Below are positions 41,701 to 54,178 of a DNA stretch of 64,000 nt, piece after piece. The translations under genes were made by a program, and so were the position numbers. Each line of letters opens with the position of its first letter. Within the stretch, counting starts at the first letter, position 1. Source of the DNA: Hortaea werneckii (Eukaryota; Ascomycota; Dothideomycetes; Mycosphaerellales; Teratosphaeriaceae); NCBI GenBank assembly GCA_037044905.1, contig JBAOKB010000170.1, forward strand, positions 310,001 through 374,000, in the 5' to 3' direction. The notes below the pieces were generated by a model. That model did not search any database. It was not told the origin of the DNA and was given only the letters and a program-made list of their open reading frames with translations.

Positions 41701-43552
41701 ATGGAATTCCCTATAGTCCGCCGCGAGCGCGAAGCCGTGGAAAAGAAGTTTGGAGAAGACAGCGGTGCCAATGGGGTGATCGAGGACAGAATACCGCACA
41801 CGCAGGAGAAGGAGATTGCGGGCGGAGCGAACTGGGTTGTGCAGAAGTTTGGTGGGACGAGTGTGGGCAAGTTCCCGACGAAGATCGCTGAGGACATCGT
41901 GCTGTAAGATCCATTCCCCTCCCTCTTCCTACGGAAGCATAAAATTAGGCTAGGATAGTCTCCAAGCAAGAACGCATGCTGAATACAACAGGGCAGGCCT
42001 CAATCCGCCGCACAACCAGCGTATCGCTGTTGTCTGCTCCGCGCGCTCCACCGGAACGAAGGCTGAGGGAACAACCAACCGCTTGCTCCGCGCTGCCCGC
42101 GATGTCGAGGCCGGGAGCTGGAACTTTGCCAACATCGTCCAAACCCTCCGCAACGATCACCTTGAATCGCTCAAGGTCCACTTCCCGACTGCTTCCGTCT
42201 CGTCCGAACAGCAACAGGAGATTTCCACCCGCTACGAAGGCGATGTCAACGCTGTCTGTGACCACCTGTTGAAGGTGCTGGAAAGCGCGCTTTTCCTCAA
42301 GGATGTCACGTCTCAGACTATGGACATGGTCATGTCCGTGGGCGAGAAACTTTCTTGCCTTTACATGACCGCGCTCTTGCAGACCCGCGGACTCAGCGCT
42401 GTGTATGTCGATCTCAGCGAGGCTATCGAGCCATCTTCGCAGCTCGGGCTCAAGGGGTTGAACGAGCAGTTCTACAGAGACCTTGCTACTCTGTTTGGTG
42501 AGAAAGTCCAGGAAGCTGTAGGGGATGACGAAAAGTGCGTTCCGGTCATCACTGGATATTTCGGTCGCGTGCCTCCACCAGGCCTTTTGGACCAGATTGG
42601 ACGCGGGTACACCGACCTCTGCGCTGCTCTTGTGTCTGTCGGGCTTCGCGCTCGGGAACTCCAGATCTGGAAGGAAGTCGACGGCATCTTCACCGCCGAT
42701 CCGCGCAAGGTGCCTACCGCGCGCCTTTTGTCGTCTGTGACCCCTTCGGAGGCTGCAGAGCTGACCTTCTACGGGAGTGAGGTCATCCATCCGTTCACCA
42801 TGGATCAAGTGATCAGGGCTGGCATTCCGGTGAGAATTAAAAACGTGATGAACCCACGTAATGCAGGGACTGTGATCTTGCCGGAAAGGGACGAGAGCGG
42901 GGAACTGGGCGGCAAGAAGAGGCCGGGAGTGTTCAGGAATAGGAGTGTCAGCAACTTGATTGGTGAGGCGAAGGGACCGAAGAGGTATGTGAATGAAATT
43001 CCCCCGGCTCAGAAGCACACCTGCTAAACCTAATATCTTGCACGCAGACCTACCGCTGTCACCATCAAGCCTAACATCACTGTGCTTAACGTTCACAGCA
43101 AGAAGCGCACACGCGCTCACGGCTTCCTGATGTCCATCTTCTCCACCTTGGACCGTCACGGGCTTTCCGTGGACTTGATCTCTTCGTCAGAAGTCCATGT
43201 CTCCATGGCACTTCACAGCGAATACGCGCTGCTCTCTGGATCCGGTCCAGACGAACTCTCCATCGAATCCGAATCCCTCCAGAACGCCGTCAACGATCTC
43301 ACGCAGACGGGTCTGGGCTGCGACGTCGACCTCGTCCCCAGCATGGCCATCATCTCGCTCGTCGGCCGCCAGCTGCGCAGCATGGTCGGCATTTCCGGGA
43401 GGTTCTTCAGCACGTTGGGCGAGAACGGTATTAATATCGAGATGATCAGCCAGGGCGCCAGCGAGATCAACATTAGCTGCGTCATTGAGGAGAGGGAGGC
43501 GAATCGGGCTTTGAATGTGGTGCATACGAATCTGTTTACGTTTTTGGAGTAA
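41701..43552 (+). CDS. HOM3: Aspartokinase (3 exons, 566 aa)
   Basis: Phosphorylates aspartate, the first step toward threonine, methionine and isoleucine in fungi. Exons are 41701-41903, 41992-42984 and 43048-43552 (567 codons). The kinase signature VVQKFGGTSVGKFP is at residues 47-60, followed by NQRIAVVCSARSTGTKAEGTT and YFGRVPPPGLLDQIGRGYTD. DPRKVPTARLLSSVTPSEA and ELTFYGSEVIHPFTMDQ complete the catalytic domain. Exon 3 encodes two ACT domains (ITVLNVHSKKRTRAHGFL; AIISLVGRQLRSMVGISG) that bind threonine for feedback inhibition. A Gly/Lys-rich linker separates the parts. Introns of 88 and 63 bp have GTAAGA and GTATGT donors. The frame is intact. A 404-aa minus ORF over it is a shadow. Confidence 0.95.
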
Positions 43553-44047
43553 ATATAAAAGGGAAGGGCAAGGCATTTAGCGCTGGCGCTGGACTGGGAA
43601 TGGAGCCCAGGTTGCATGGGTGTGTGTGGGAACGTGGGGGGAAAAAGGTCTGAGGGATGTGATAGTCGGTCTTGCACATGTGTGTGTGTGTGTAGAGTGC
43701 GTGTGTTTTTTTTTTCTATACATGTGTTGTTGCGCTTTCTCGACTGCTCAACTTCAAATGGTATACTGAAAATCATTGGAAATTATTGTGGCAATTCACA
43801 TGTTTTGTGAGAGTCGTAAACGCCCTTGTCGATGTCTACGTCTATAAGGTATTCTTGTTTCGATCTTACCTTACCATGATACATCGCCTCCTCTTGCCCG
43901 CGCTTGTACTGCAAGGTCCGTGCACACTGTAGCTTTTATCTCCACGAGCAGACGATACGCGAAAGGAAATCCTGCCCAGTGCTCTTACGTCCTGCACATC
44001 ATCCACCGTGACAATATCATGCCTCCCCGATAGCATTGGATCAATGT
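43553..44047. other. Spacer before the P5B ATPase with (TG)7
   Basis: About 495 bp. A TG repeat occupies 43679-43693 in the aspartokinase 3' region. The ATPase may have an upstream first exon here, as its relatives have longer N-termini, but I could not place it. Confidence 0.4.
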
Positions 44048-47000
44048 ATGATCGATCAATCGGCATCCGTTTACAGTAAAGAGGAAGAAGAGATCGAGCT
44101 CGGCGCCATGGGACGGGCCAACTCCAGCAACTCCACGCCCCAACTCGGCGGCGGCGGCGGCGGCGCGAGTCGCAATACCTCTATCGATGGCGACGAATGG
44201 CAGCGTCGCCGCAGCGCTATGTACCGCCGGGAATCCAACCTAAGCGAGGCGAGCTTCATCCAGGACGTCGACATGGCCCAGGACGAGATGTTCTCCGGCC
44301 CGATGAGCGAGAGCGTGCCGACTGCTACGAGCGCTTTCGCGTCACGCACGCGCTCCGTGCGGACTCGACGGCTAGTTTCACATTCTATGAGGAGGATAGG
44401 GATTTTGACTCGTCGGAGGAGATGCCGGAGGAGGCATTGGTGCTGGATGAAGCGGACGAGTTGGAGCGGGGGGAGAGTTTGGACGACCCGGATGGGGATA
44501 TGATGATGCTGGACCATGGCGCTGATACCGACTTGGACGATGAGAGCCAGCAGAATGGGCATGCCAGGAGACCGAGCATGAGCAGTGGAAGGAAGACGAG
44601 TGGGTTGTCGAGAGGGAGTAGGACGTCGAAGGATAGTAGACGGTCAAGGGATAGTAGGAGGTCGAGGTCTTCGAGGGGGCTTCAGCGGACAGTCCGCTGC
44701 TGCGACGCCAGTACAGTGCAGGATCGGATACGAGCGGACTGCGGACGGGCGGCAGGGTGAGCCAGAAGATATACATCCTCACGGAAGATATGACGATTGT
44801 GGTCGCGGGGTTTAAGACGTCGCTGTTCGGGTTTGCGCTCTACGTATGCTTGTGCATACTGACTGGTGGCCTGGGGTATCTGCTGCTGCGATGGCTTCCG
44901 AATTGGTACGTAAAGCTGGTGGGCAAATCTACACCTCTAGAGCAGTGTGACTGGGTTGTAGTGGAGAACCAGTGGAACGAGATGATGGTTGTGGAGTTGA
45001 AGAAGGAAGAGTTCGGGCAGTCCTTATCTGCCGTCTTCGGCTTCAACGAGAAGAGCAAGTACAGGGAATATGACGAGGATGATGATCCTATCATGGACGA
45101 GCTCAAGATCCTGGACTACCGGTATATTCGATTCTGCTATCATCCACTTAAAGACAAGTTCGTGCTGGGCAGTACGTGGAAAGACCCGGCATGGACGGAC
45201 ATCGCAGCCGTTCGCAGCGGCATCGACAGCGAAGAGCAGGAAAGTCGGATGAGCATCTTCGGGCCCAATGCTATCGACATTGAGCAAAAAACCACAAGTC
45301 AGCTGCTTGTGGACGAGGCATTTCATCCTTTCTACGTCTTCCAGATCGCAAGTCTGATCTTGTGGTCGATGGACTCATACTACTACTACGCAGCATGCAT
45401 CTTTATCATCTCTGTTGTCAGCATTACTTCCACACTCATCGAAACCAAAGCCACAATGAAACGCTAAGGGAAATCTCACGCTTCGAATGCGACATTCGTG
45501 TCCTTCGCGGAGGATTCTGGCGTTACGTGGAAAGCAGCGAATTAGTACCTGGAGACGTCTACGAAATCACCGATCCGAATCTGGACCAGCTACCGTGCGA
45601 CAGTCTGCTCTTGTCGGGTGACTGCATCGTCAATGAGAGCATGCTCACAGGCGAATCTGTTCCCGTCTCGAAGACGCCAGCAGTGGACGACACAATCGAG
45701 ATGCTGAACTTAAGCGCGAGTTCCATTCATCCCGACGTGGCAAAGCATATGCTTTTTGCTGGCACCAAGATCATTCGCGCTCGCCGACCTCAGGATGATA
45801 AGAGTGACGAGGCTGCTGCTGTTGCGCTTGTCGTTAGGACTGGTTTCAATACCACAAAGGGAGCCCTCGTGCGGTCGATGTTGTTTCCCAAACCTTCTGG
45901 ATTCAAGTTCTATCGCGACTCATTCCGCTACATCTCGGTCATGGGCATGATTGCCGGATCGGGTTCATCGCCTCGCTCGTCAATTTCATCAGGCTCGGTC
46001 TAGCTCCGCACTTGATCGTTGTGCGAGCATTGGATTTGATCACCATTGTGGTTCCTCCTGCTTTGCCAGCTACATTGACCATTGGCACAAATTTTGCTTT
46101 GCAGCGACTGAAGTCAAAGCTCATCTTCTGTATCAGTCCGCAAAGGGTCAACGTCGGAGGCAAGCTGGACGTCATGTGTTTTGACAAGACAGGCACCCTG
46201 ACTGAAGATGGGCTTGATGTTCTTGGTGTGAGGGTGGTCTCGAGACCTGCCAACCGGTTTAGTGACATCCTCTCTGACTCTACCGAATTGCTTCCAGGCG
46301 CGACATACGAACGAGACCCGACAGTGGACTACAATGCAAACAAAGCAATATTGTACACCATGGCAACGTGCCATTCCCTAAGGGTTGTGGATGACGAGTT
46401 CATTGGTGACCCACTGGATTTGAAGATGTTCGAGTTCACTGGCTGGCAATTTGAGGAAGGATCTGAGCGTCCAGCAGTTGATGACGAAGAGGAAGATAAG
46501 TCGTTGACTCCCTCCGTCGCTCGGCCGCCGCCTGGAATGGAATTCGATCTGGATGAGGGCCAGGACTCACCAAACAGTAGGCGTCCGATCGAACTGGGCG
46601 TTTTGAAAGTCGTTTGAGTTCGTCTCGCAGCTCCGGCGTGCAAGTGTTGTCGTTCGGCAGTTCGGTGAGAAGAGCGGAGACGTCTATGTCAAAGGTGCAC
46701 CAGAGGCTATGAAAGACATCTGCCGGCCTGACAGCTTTCCAGCCGACTACGACGAGTTGCTCGCCTATTACACTCACCGCGGCTTCCGAGTCATCGCTTG
46801 TGCTACCAAACATATCTTCAAGCTCAATTGGCTGAAAGTGCAGAAGATGAAGCGCGAAGAGGCCGAGTCGAATCTGGAGTTTGCTGGCTTCATTGTCTTT
46901 GAAAACAAGTTGAAGGAGCAGACGACAGACATCATCGAGGAACTTACAGAGGCTAATATTAGGACGGTGATGTGTACTGGTGACAACATCCTGACCGCTA

Positions 47001-48224
47001 TTAGTGTAGCAAGAGAATGCGGCGTCGTGGACAGGACAGCGCACTGTTTTGTTCCGCACTTTGTCGAAGGCAACGCGCATATGCCACTATCCAAGTTGGC
47101 TTGGGAGAGCGTTGATAATCCTGTCTATCAGCTCGACGAAAACACCCTGAAGCCCTTCCTCCGCCTGCCGAGCATGACTCGTCACTTCCTTACGACATCT
47201 CAAACCTGCGGAATTATTCGGTGGCTGTCACTGGCGATGTCTTCCGGTGGATGATTGACTACGCTTCACCAAAGGTTCTTAACGAGATGTTGGTCGTTGG
47301 TCAAGTCTATGCGCGCATGTCACCTGACGAGAAAGCCGAGTTGATTGACAAACTTCAATCGATCGACTACTGCGCTGGATTTTGCGGCGATGGCGCAAAC
47401 GACTGCGGTGCGCTCAAAGCTGCAGACGTCGGTATTTCCCTTTCCGAAGCTGAAGCTTCAGTCGCTGCTCCTTCACCAGCCGGGTCTTCGACATCAGTTG
47501 TGTCCCCGAGGTCATCAGGGAAGGCAGGGCAGCGCTAGTGACAAGCTTCAGCTGCTTCAAGTACATGAGCTTGTATTCTGCTATTCAGTTCACGAGTGTG
47601 AGCTTCCTGTACGCCAGCGCGAGCAATCTGGGCGATTTCCAGTTTCTGTACATCGACCTGCTGCTGATCCTGCCAATTGCGATCTTCATGGGCTGGACCG
47701 GTCCATATCAGGATCTATCGAAAAAGCGACCTACGGCGAGCCTGGTGAGCAGAAAGGTGCTTACGCCACTTATCGGGCAAATTCTGCTCGTTATCGTTAC
47801 ACAGCTGGTCGGATGGCTGGTTGTGCGGCAGCAACCTTGGTATCAGCCTCCTGTCCTGGACAAGGAGCACTCGAATTCGGAGAACTCGGAGAACTCGACG
47901 CTGTTCCTACTCAGCTGTTACCAATACATCCTTTCCGCCGTCGTGCTTTCTGTCGGCCCGCCATTCAGACAGAGCATGGCGCACAACTTGCCCTTTGTCG
48001 TCACCATGGGCGTTGCACTAGCAATCTCGAGCTACATGCTTTTCGACCCAGCGCCCTGGCTGGCAAGCCTTATGGAGCTGACGTGGATGTCAGTCAATTT
48101 CCGGATCTTTGTTCTAGTGTTGGGTATTGGGTTCTTCGCCTGCAGTTATCTGGCGGAGAAGCAGATTTTCCCGCGGCTGGCAAGGTGGATTGGGCGGGTT
48201 AGCCAGAGGATCCGGGGAAGGTGA
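44048..48224 (+). CDS. YPK9: P5B-type cation/polyamine-transporting ATPase (YPK9/ATP13A2-like) with seven frame breaks
   Basis: Vacuolar/lysosomal P5B pump homologue. The N-terminus has VYSKEEEEIELGAMGR and an acidic and Ser-rich linker. The P5 N-terminal membrane domain starts at QKIYILTEDMTIVVAGF. The actuator has MLTGESVPVSKTP. The M4 motif is PPALP, which marks P5B, not P5A. The phosphorylation site is DKTGTLTEDGLD and the hinge is GDGANDCGALKAADVG. A hydrophobic C-terminus with six helices ends IGRVSQRIRGR. No introns interrupt these blocks, yet the frame changes at about 44355-44372, 44675-44679, 45461-45465, 45955-45959, 46605-46612, 47151-47160 and 47469-47473. Each is repaired by one base and most lie at short homopolymers. 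The corrected product is about 1,390 aa, the normal size, with every key motif kept. It is a pseudogene if the indels are real. Confidence 0.88.
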
Positions 48225-48742
48225 AGAAGAGGAAAACTTATAAGGTTATTTTGGAAGAGATGAAAGTGCAATAGGTATTTATTTGTATAGTGTATACGAT
48301 TTGAATGTGAAAGGCGACCCGTAGATGTCATGATGATCGGCAGCTTCTCAGCTGGAGCTTGGAGCTTGGTGGTTTTCCCACATGCTGTTTTGCGCCTTCC
48401 TTATTGAGAAGCACTTTTCGATTATGTGCCTCTCTATCCTTTCATCCAATCTGTGGCGACTCCAACACAATGCAGACTATGAGCTCTGCTTCAATGTGTA
48501 CATGTTATCGCTCTCTTGGTGCAGTCATGACGTAACCCCAGCCGGAGTCAAAAGTTAGGCCGAAGCCGTTGCATTCCTTCCATAGCTCGATGCGCTTTCG
48601 CCAGTGAACTCGGAAGACCACACAAATCAAAGCAACGAGCTCCAGCCAGTCTTCGCCGGCACATCGCGAAAGCTTGATTATCAGCTTTGCTTTTACCTAC
48701 TTGCGCCCCGTTGCATGAGCTCCACTTGAGATCCTTCCCATC
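48225..48742. other. Spacer before the CFA-like methyltransferase
   Basis: 518 bp between two + strand genes. No gene recognised; the last 60 bp holds the promoter-proximal leader. Confidence 0.4.
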
Positions 48743-49933
48743 ATGAGCTACTACGGTCAGTAACTTGGCCCGTCTATATCAAAGAGAGAGTCTGTGTCAC
48801 TGACCAAGCTCCAGACCAACTGATTGAGACCGTGGTCGATGGAGGCTACCTACCGGAGTTCGTGCTGCGGCGCGGCATCCAGTCTCAGCTCCAGGAACGT
48901 ATCAATCTGATCAAGACCACATCACTGGAGGAGAGCTACGCCACCAAGATGAAATACGTCGATTTGCTTCGCTCGCGGCCGATCGCTATCGAGACGGATG
49001 CCGCAAACGAGCAGCACTACGAGGTCGGTACGGGTGTTTTGTCTGCATGCTTAGGGCCCAGGATGAAGTATAGCTGCTGCTTGTACCCCAAAGGTACGGA
49101 GAGTCTGGCTCAGGCGGAGATTGCGATGCTGCAGTCGTACGTTGAGAAGGCGCAGTTGAAGGACGGGATGAAGATGTTCGACTTAGGGTGAGTCTGCCCA
49201 CGAGACTATCTCACTTGCCAGCCTCAACTGTCCCACGCAGAATGCTGAATAGTTCATTTGCAGGTGCGGATGGGGCTCATTGTCACTCTACCTGGCCGAA
49301 GTGTTCCCAAACTCGGAAATCACGGCCTTCTCCAACTCGCGCACGCAGAAGGAACACATTGACGGCGAAGCCCAGCGGAAAGGCTTCAAGAACCTCACGG
49401 TCGTCACGGGCGACATCGCCACGTACGACTTCAAGGGAACCAAGCTCGAGGAAGCATATGACCGCGTCCTCTCCATCGAGCTCTTCGAGCACATGAAGAA
49501 CTACGCGCTCCTGCTGTCCAAGGTCTCGACGCTCCTGAAGCCCTCGGGAAAGCTGTTCGTGCACCTGTTCGCGCACAAGGATACGCCATATGACTTCGAG
49601 TCCGGCTGGATGACGACGCACTTCTTCACCGGCGGCACGATGCCTTCCGCCGACCTGCTGCTGTACTTCCAGGGCGATCTCGAAGTCAAGCAGCAGTGGT
49701 GGGTGAGCGGGAAGCACTACGCTAAGACGTGTAATGACTGGTTGGCTAAGATGAACGCGCATAAGAAGGAGATCTGGCCGCATCTGGAGGTGACGTATGG
49801 AGAGGGAGATGTGAGTCGATGGTTCCACCGCTGGCAGGTCTTCTATATGGCTTGCGCCGAGCTTTTTGCCTGGGAGGGAGGGGATACGTGGGGTGTGAGC
49901 CATTACTTGTTCGAGAAGCCCGCGCGGAAGTGA
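48743..49933 (+). CDS. CFA-synthase/coclaurine N-methyltransferase-like SAM methyltransferase (3 exons, 351 aa)
   Basis: Exons are 48743-48755, 48815-49187 and 49264-49933 (352 codons). The first exon has only 13 bases (MSYY plus one base); its GTCAGT donor and CAG acceptor join to DQLIETVVDGGYLPEF, a typical start of this family. The SAM-binding motif FDLGCGWGSLSLYLAE is split by intron 2 (GTGAGT donor). Further blocks are ITAFSNSRTQKEHI, RVLSIELFEHMKNY, GKLFVHLFAHKDTPY and TYGEGDVSRWFHRWQVFYMACAELF. In plants related enzymes methylate alkaloid nitrogen; in bacteria they make cyclopropane lipids. The fungal substrate is unknown. No membrane segment or signal is seen. The frame is intact. Confidence 0.88.
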
Positions 49934-51860
49934 TAGTAGATTTTAGTAACAACTTTGAATCTCCTTGATTAAATCCTATGGGACAGGCAGCCGCCATAAA
50001 GTGTAGATTGACTCCAGGCCATCATACGAGACATCGCCTCTCAAACCCCTGATCTTGGTGCGTGCCGCTGATCTGGAGGGCATAGGCCAGTAACAGATTC
50101 AGTCTCGCTTTTCAGCTTTGACGCGTGTTCAGAAGTCGACTGAAGCAAGTGCACTGCTCTGCTGCGCTTTCTGCAGTTCACTTGCTCGCTCACTTTGTAC
50201 GTATGGTTCTTTCATTTGTTTATCCTTTCGCTTTCATGTTTCTCGTTTGCGCCACCTGAATAGACACCTCGTGATACAGTGATACACAGCTTGTGTGCAT
50301 TGCTGAGCTGATCACGCTGTATGCAAAAGACAGCCACGCGACGAAGTCACGCGCTCTTCTTGCCACCAAAACACCAGCACACCCACTCACAAACCCACTA
50401 CACTGTCTACAAAAGAAACACACAATACTCTGGACCAAAAAGAATGAAAAAAATTGCAAAAGAAAGGGTTATTTCCTCCACGCCCCCAAGAAATTTCACA
50501 GCGCCTCAATCCTGAAATTTTCAGGAGAATCTGATCATGGCCTTTCTTGATTGTCTTCTTCGGTTTTGTCGTTTTAGTTTTTCTATTTTTTTTTACCCCC
50601 GGTGGGTATCGATGTGAGGACGTCGGTTTGCTGCTCGGCTCGATTCGATACTGAGTAGACCGCGAAAACAATTTAAATACTTTTGCAAGCTTCTGCCGGG
50701 GTCCTGCCGGCGCGAGAGCAGCCTTTGCGAAAGCTTTGCGTCCCAGAGGTTGTGGTGGTAGGAGGGGAGGAGCAGGTTAGTATGTGGTTCAGGTGAGGAG
50801 GGACTCAACATGACTTACCGGGGGCATTCGAGCATGGCGGGCCGGTTTTAGTCGGGGATAAGAGCCTATGATGGTCAGTAGCACAGCAGCATACCTTGCA
50901 GAGGCTGGCAGGATGTAAGAGGGTGAAGCAGCAGTGCCATAAGGGCTTCGTGGCCCGTTTACATTCGCATGCGCCTCTACGCCAATGTTCCCAATATTTA
51001 CATCGCAGAACCTTTGCACCGCCACGATGAATGACCCGGGGCTTGCCTTTGAAGCTTTTCCGTGGACTTCCTCCTGAGCTTTTCGCGTTGCAATGCTTCG
51101 TCCCTTCTTAATGCTCCCATGGATGTCTCCAGCCAAGCAGTACTGGCATGTCGTGTCTCGCTCTGTAAAACAGCTGCTCCCGTATTAGTACCTCGCAGGC
51201 CTATCTCTCATCCATGTTGACCTACGAAGAACCACATTGCAGCTCCGAGACCTGTTGCGGCGAAGCGGTAGAAAGGACGGGCGGGGTGAATGTGAATGGG
51301 GTGGGCGCCGTGGCCGCCGGGTGAAGGGCCGTGTCCTGCCATTGCGTCTTGGGCTCAATGTTAGCGCCGTCTTCACTGCTCGAATGCGATATCCTCACCT
51401 GGTACTTGAGTGCTTCTTGCGCTGCTCTTTTCAGCGGGTGAAGTTGCAAGTGAACTTGGTGAGGTTGACCCGAAGTCCCCAGCTGCAGCACGCGCCAAGC
51501 TTTCCCGAACGCCTGTCTTCCCTCATTCGGCGACGCAGCGTCGGCACGGGGTCGGCATCTCGCAAGATCCGCGCTGGCCGACGATCACACCTCTGAAGTT
51601 GGAGCGCGGCTGGCGGAGAGAAGCAAACTTGAGGCCTTCACCCATTGTCGCGCGAGGGCCCCAGTAGCCTCAGGTGGGCGCTACCGGCCAGACACTTCCA
51701 CCCACCAGCTTTGCCGTCCATCCAGATGTGCATCCATCACCGCACTCGAGCCGGCGCATTCGCAAGAGACTACCACGACCCTTTGCGATAATTGGCCGCC
51801 GCCGCCGTAGCAGCAGCAGCATTCCGACCAACCCCAGAGCCTTACGAAGGCATACGAACG
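49934..51860. other. Long spacer before BUR1
   Basis: About 1.9 kb between two + strand genes. Only short open frames without domains. The BUR1 frame is open back to an earlier Met at 51792. Confidence 0.5.
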
Positions 51861-53784
51861 ATGGCCACCGCAGTCGCCACCCCGCCGCCCACAATGACCG
51901 ACCCCACTCAACGACGCTTCCGCGGCAGCGCCAAGATCACCGAATACGAAGTCATGCACGAGAAGCTGGGTGAGGGTACATTCGGTGTCGTCTCCAAGGC
52001 TAAATCGAAGCGAACTGGCAACATGGTCGCATTGAAGAAGATCTTAATGCATAACGAGAAGGATGGTTTCCCGATCACGGCACTGCGAGAGGTCAAGCTA
52101 CTGAAGATGCTAAGTCATCCGAACATTCTGCGATTGGAGGAAATGGTAGTTGAGCGCGCGCCAGGTAGGATGCTCTCGAGATCCCCAGAGTCCTATCATC
52201 AAAGACTAACAATACTGCAGCCGACGACAAAGGCAAAAGTGGCAAGAAGCGAGCGACGCTTTACATGGTGATGCCATACATGGACCACGATCTGAGCGGC
52301 ATGCTCACAAATCCGGATATTCACTTCTCGGAGAGCCAAATCAAGTGCTACATGCAGCAGCTGCTTGAAGGTCTCCGCTACCTCCACGACGTGAGTCTCG
52401 ACTGAGCAGGTTGATACCGAGTCGTCCGCAAGCTAACAATCAGCAGTCACGTATCTTGCATCGCGACATGAAAGCTGCCAACATTCTCATATCCAACAAG
52501 GGCGTCCTTCAGATCGCCGACTTTGGCTTAGCTCGCCACTACGAAGGACTGACTCCGCAGCCTGGCCGGGGCAGCGGCGAAGCAGTGCGAGACTACACTA
52601 GCTTAGTGGTGACAAGATGGTACCGGCCACCTGAGCTTTTACTGACTCTCAAACGCTACACCCCTGCTATAGACATGTGGGGCGTTGGATGCATCTTCGG
52701 CGAAATGTTTGAGCGCAAGCCTATCCTCGAAGGCAAGACTGATATCGACCAGTGCGTCCGAATCTTTAAGCTCGTTGGTTCGCCAACTGAGCAGAATATG
52801 CCTGGTTGGTCTGATCTGCCTGGATGCGGAAACAACAAGAAGTGGGACGCGCAGAGAGGAGACATAGATCAGCGTTTTGGGTCAAAAATTAGCAGTCCTG
52901 AGGGTCTAGATTTGTTGAAGCAGCTTTTGAAACTGGACTGGAGGACGAGGATCAACGCGATCGATGCGCTGCAGCACGATTACTTCTCGACCCCACCCTT
53001 AACCGCCAGACCAGAGGACCTGCCGTCATATAGCGATAGCCACGAGCTCGACTCAAGACGGAGAGGGCACGAGAAGCAGCAGAAGGCACCACCTGCCCCA
53101 GCAGGTGGCACGGTGGGTATGGGTCCGGACGAGTGGAACGGCAACGCGCCACCAGGAGGATATCGCAATGGCTACGGCTACGACGACCGCCCTCCCAGAG
53201 GATATGGGAGGGACGGTAGGGACAGGGGTCCTCCTCCACGAGGTTATGACGACAGGAGAGGAGGCCGTCCACTGCCCTCAGATGCGCCAGGTGGCCGCGT
53301 ACCAGCGTGGAAGCAAGATCGCGGACTACCACCAATGAACGGCCACGCGCTCCCACCTCGGCCAGGTGACATGCCGCCTCGAGGAGCCCCGGATTATCCG
53401 CCTGTTCGAGGACCGCCTCCACCGGCTTGGCGGGGCGGACCCGAGGTGGACACTTACATCCCTGACTACTCAGGAGGTGACCCCAGCAGCCGCGGACGAA
53501 GAGGGAGCAGAGAAGGCTCCTTCCGCGACACAGACCCACCTCTGCCACCTCGCAGCGGCTGTCGAGATATGGATGGCCCTCCTCCTGGACGAGAGAGGTA
53601 CCGAGACGGCGACGCGCCGCCTTTCCGCGAGCGAGGATATCCCCCAGGTGAGCGGGCTGGCTACGGCGAGCCGAGAAGGACGAGGAGTCGGAGTCCGGAT
53701 CGGGATCGGAGAGGGGGGCAGCGGGATGATGATGCGCGGAGGGAGAGGCTTCGAGATCGGGAGAGGGATTTGTACCGGCGGTGA
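51861..53784 (+). CDS. BUR1: BUR1/SGV1 (CDK9-type) transcription kinase (3 exons, 603 aa)
   Basis: Cyclin-dependent kinase that phosphorylates Spt5 and the RNA polymerase II linker, helping recruit the Paf1 complex. Exons are 51861-52164, 52221-52390 and 52447-53784. The Gly loop KLGEGTFGVV is at about 35-44, followed by the catalytic Lys in VALKKI. The cyclin helix reads PITALREVKLLK, the hallmark CDK9 PITALRE. YMVMPYMDHDLSGML, HRDMKAANILI, IADFGLARHYEG and the T-loop DYTSLVVTRWYRPPE follow. The kinase domain ends near LDWRTRINAIDALQHDYF. The C-terminal 200 residues are Arg/Gly/Pro/Asp-rich (RRTRSRSPDRDRRG), a likely nuclear low-complexity tail. Introns of 56 bp each have CTAAC branches. The start at 51861 fits the family; 51792 and 51894 are alternatives. 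Confidence 0.93.
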
Positions 53785-54178
53785 GCAGTACAGGGATACA
53801 GGATGGGAGGGTGTTTGCCGAGAGACTGGCTCTGATACAGATCTGAGCGAGGATGGGGATGCAATATGGTGTGGATAATTATCATGATACCCGATTTTTG
53901 ACAGCTTGACTTCTTATTTTCCTATCATTGTCTATAAAGCAAGTGAGCGATGTTTGGAGGTTGATCCACAAGTTTTTCGTGCGGCAAGCGCTCGACGGCT
54001 GGCTCTCCTCGATGATTTAGACATTATCCTTGGATGGGTATATTAGGCAGTGAACGCAAGTTGAGAAAACACTCTGAAGAATTGCCGTAAGATAAAAACG
54101 GACAGATCGGGGAGCAGAAGGCTTTAGTCTCTAAGGTACTTTACGCTATGCAATACATGAAATCATCCATTCCCTACT
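53785..54178. other. Convergent 3' spacer
   Basis: 394 bp between the stops of BUR1 and PDX1. Nothing recognised beyond 3' UTRs. Confidence 0.5.

Noticed and set aside
41945..43159. 404-aa minus-strand ORF
   Set aside because: Lies opposite the aspartokinase exon, whose motifs are unambiguous; a shadow of GC3 bias.
44048..48224. Programmed ribosomal frameshifting in the P5B ATPase
   Set aside because: Seven breaks of mixed direction with no shared slippery sequence cannot be programmed; single-base indels are simpler.
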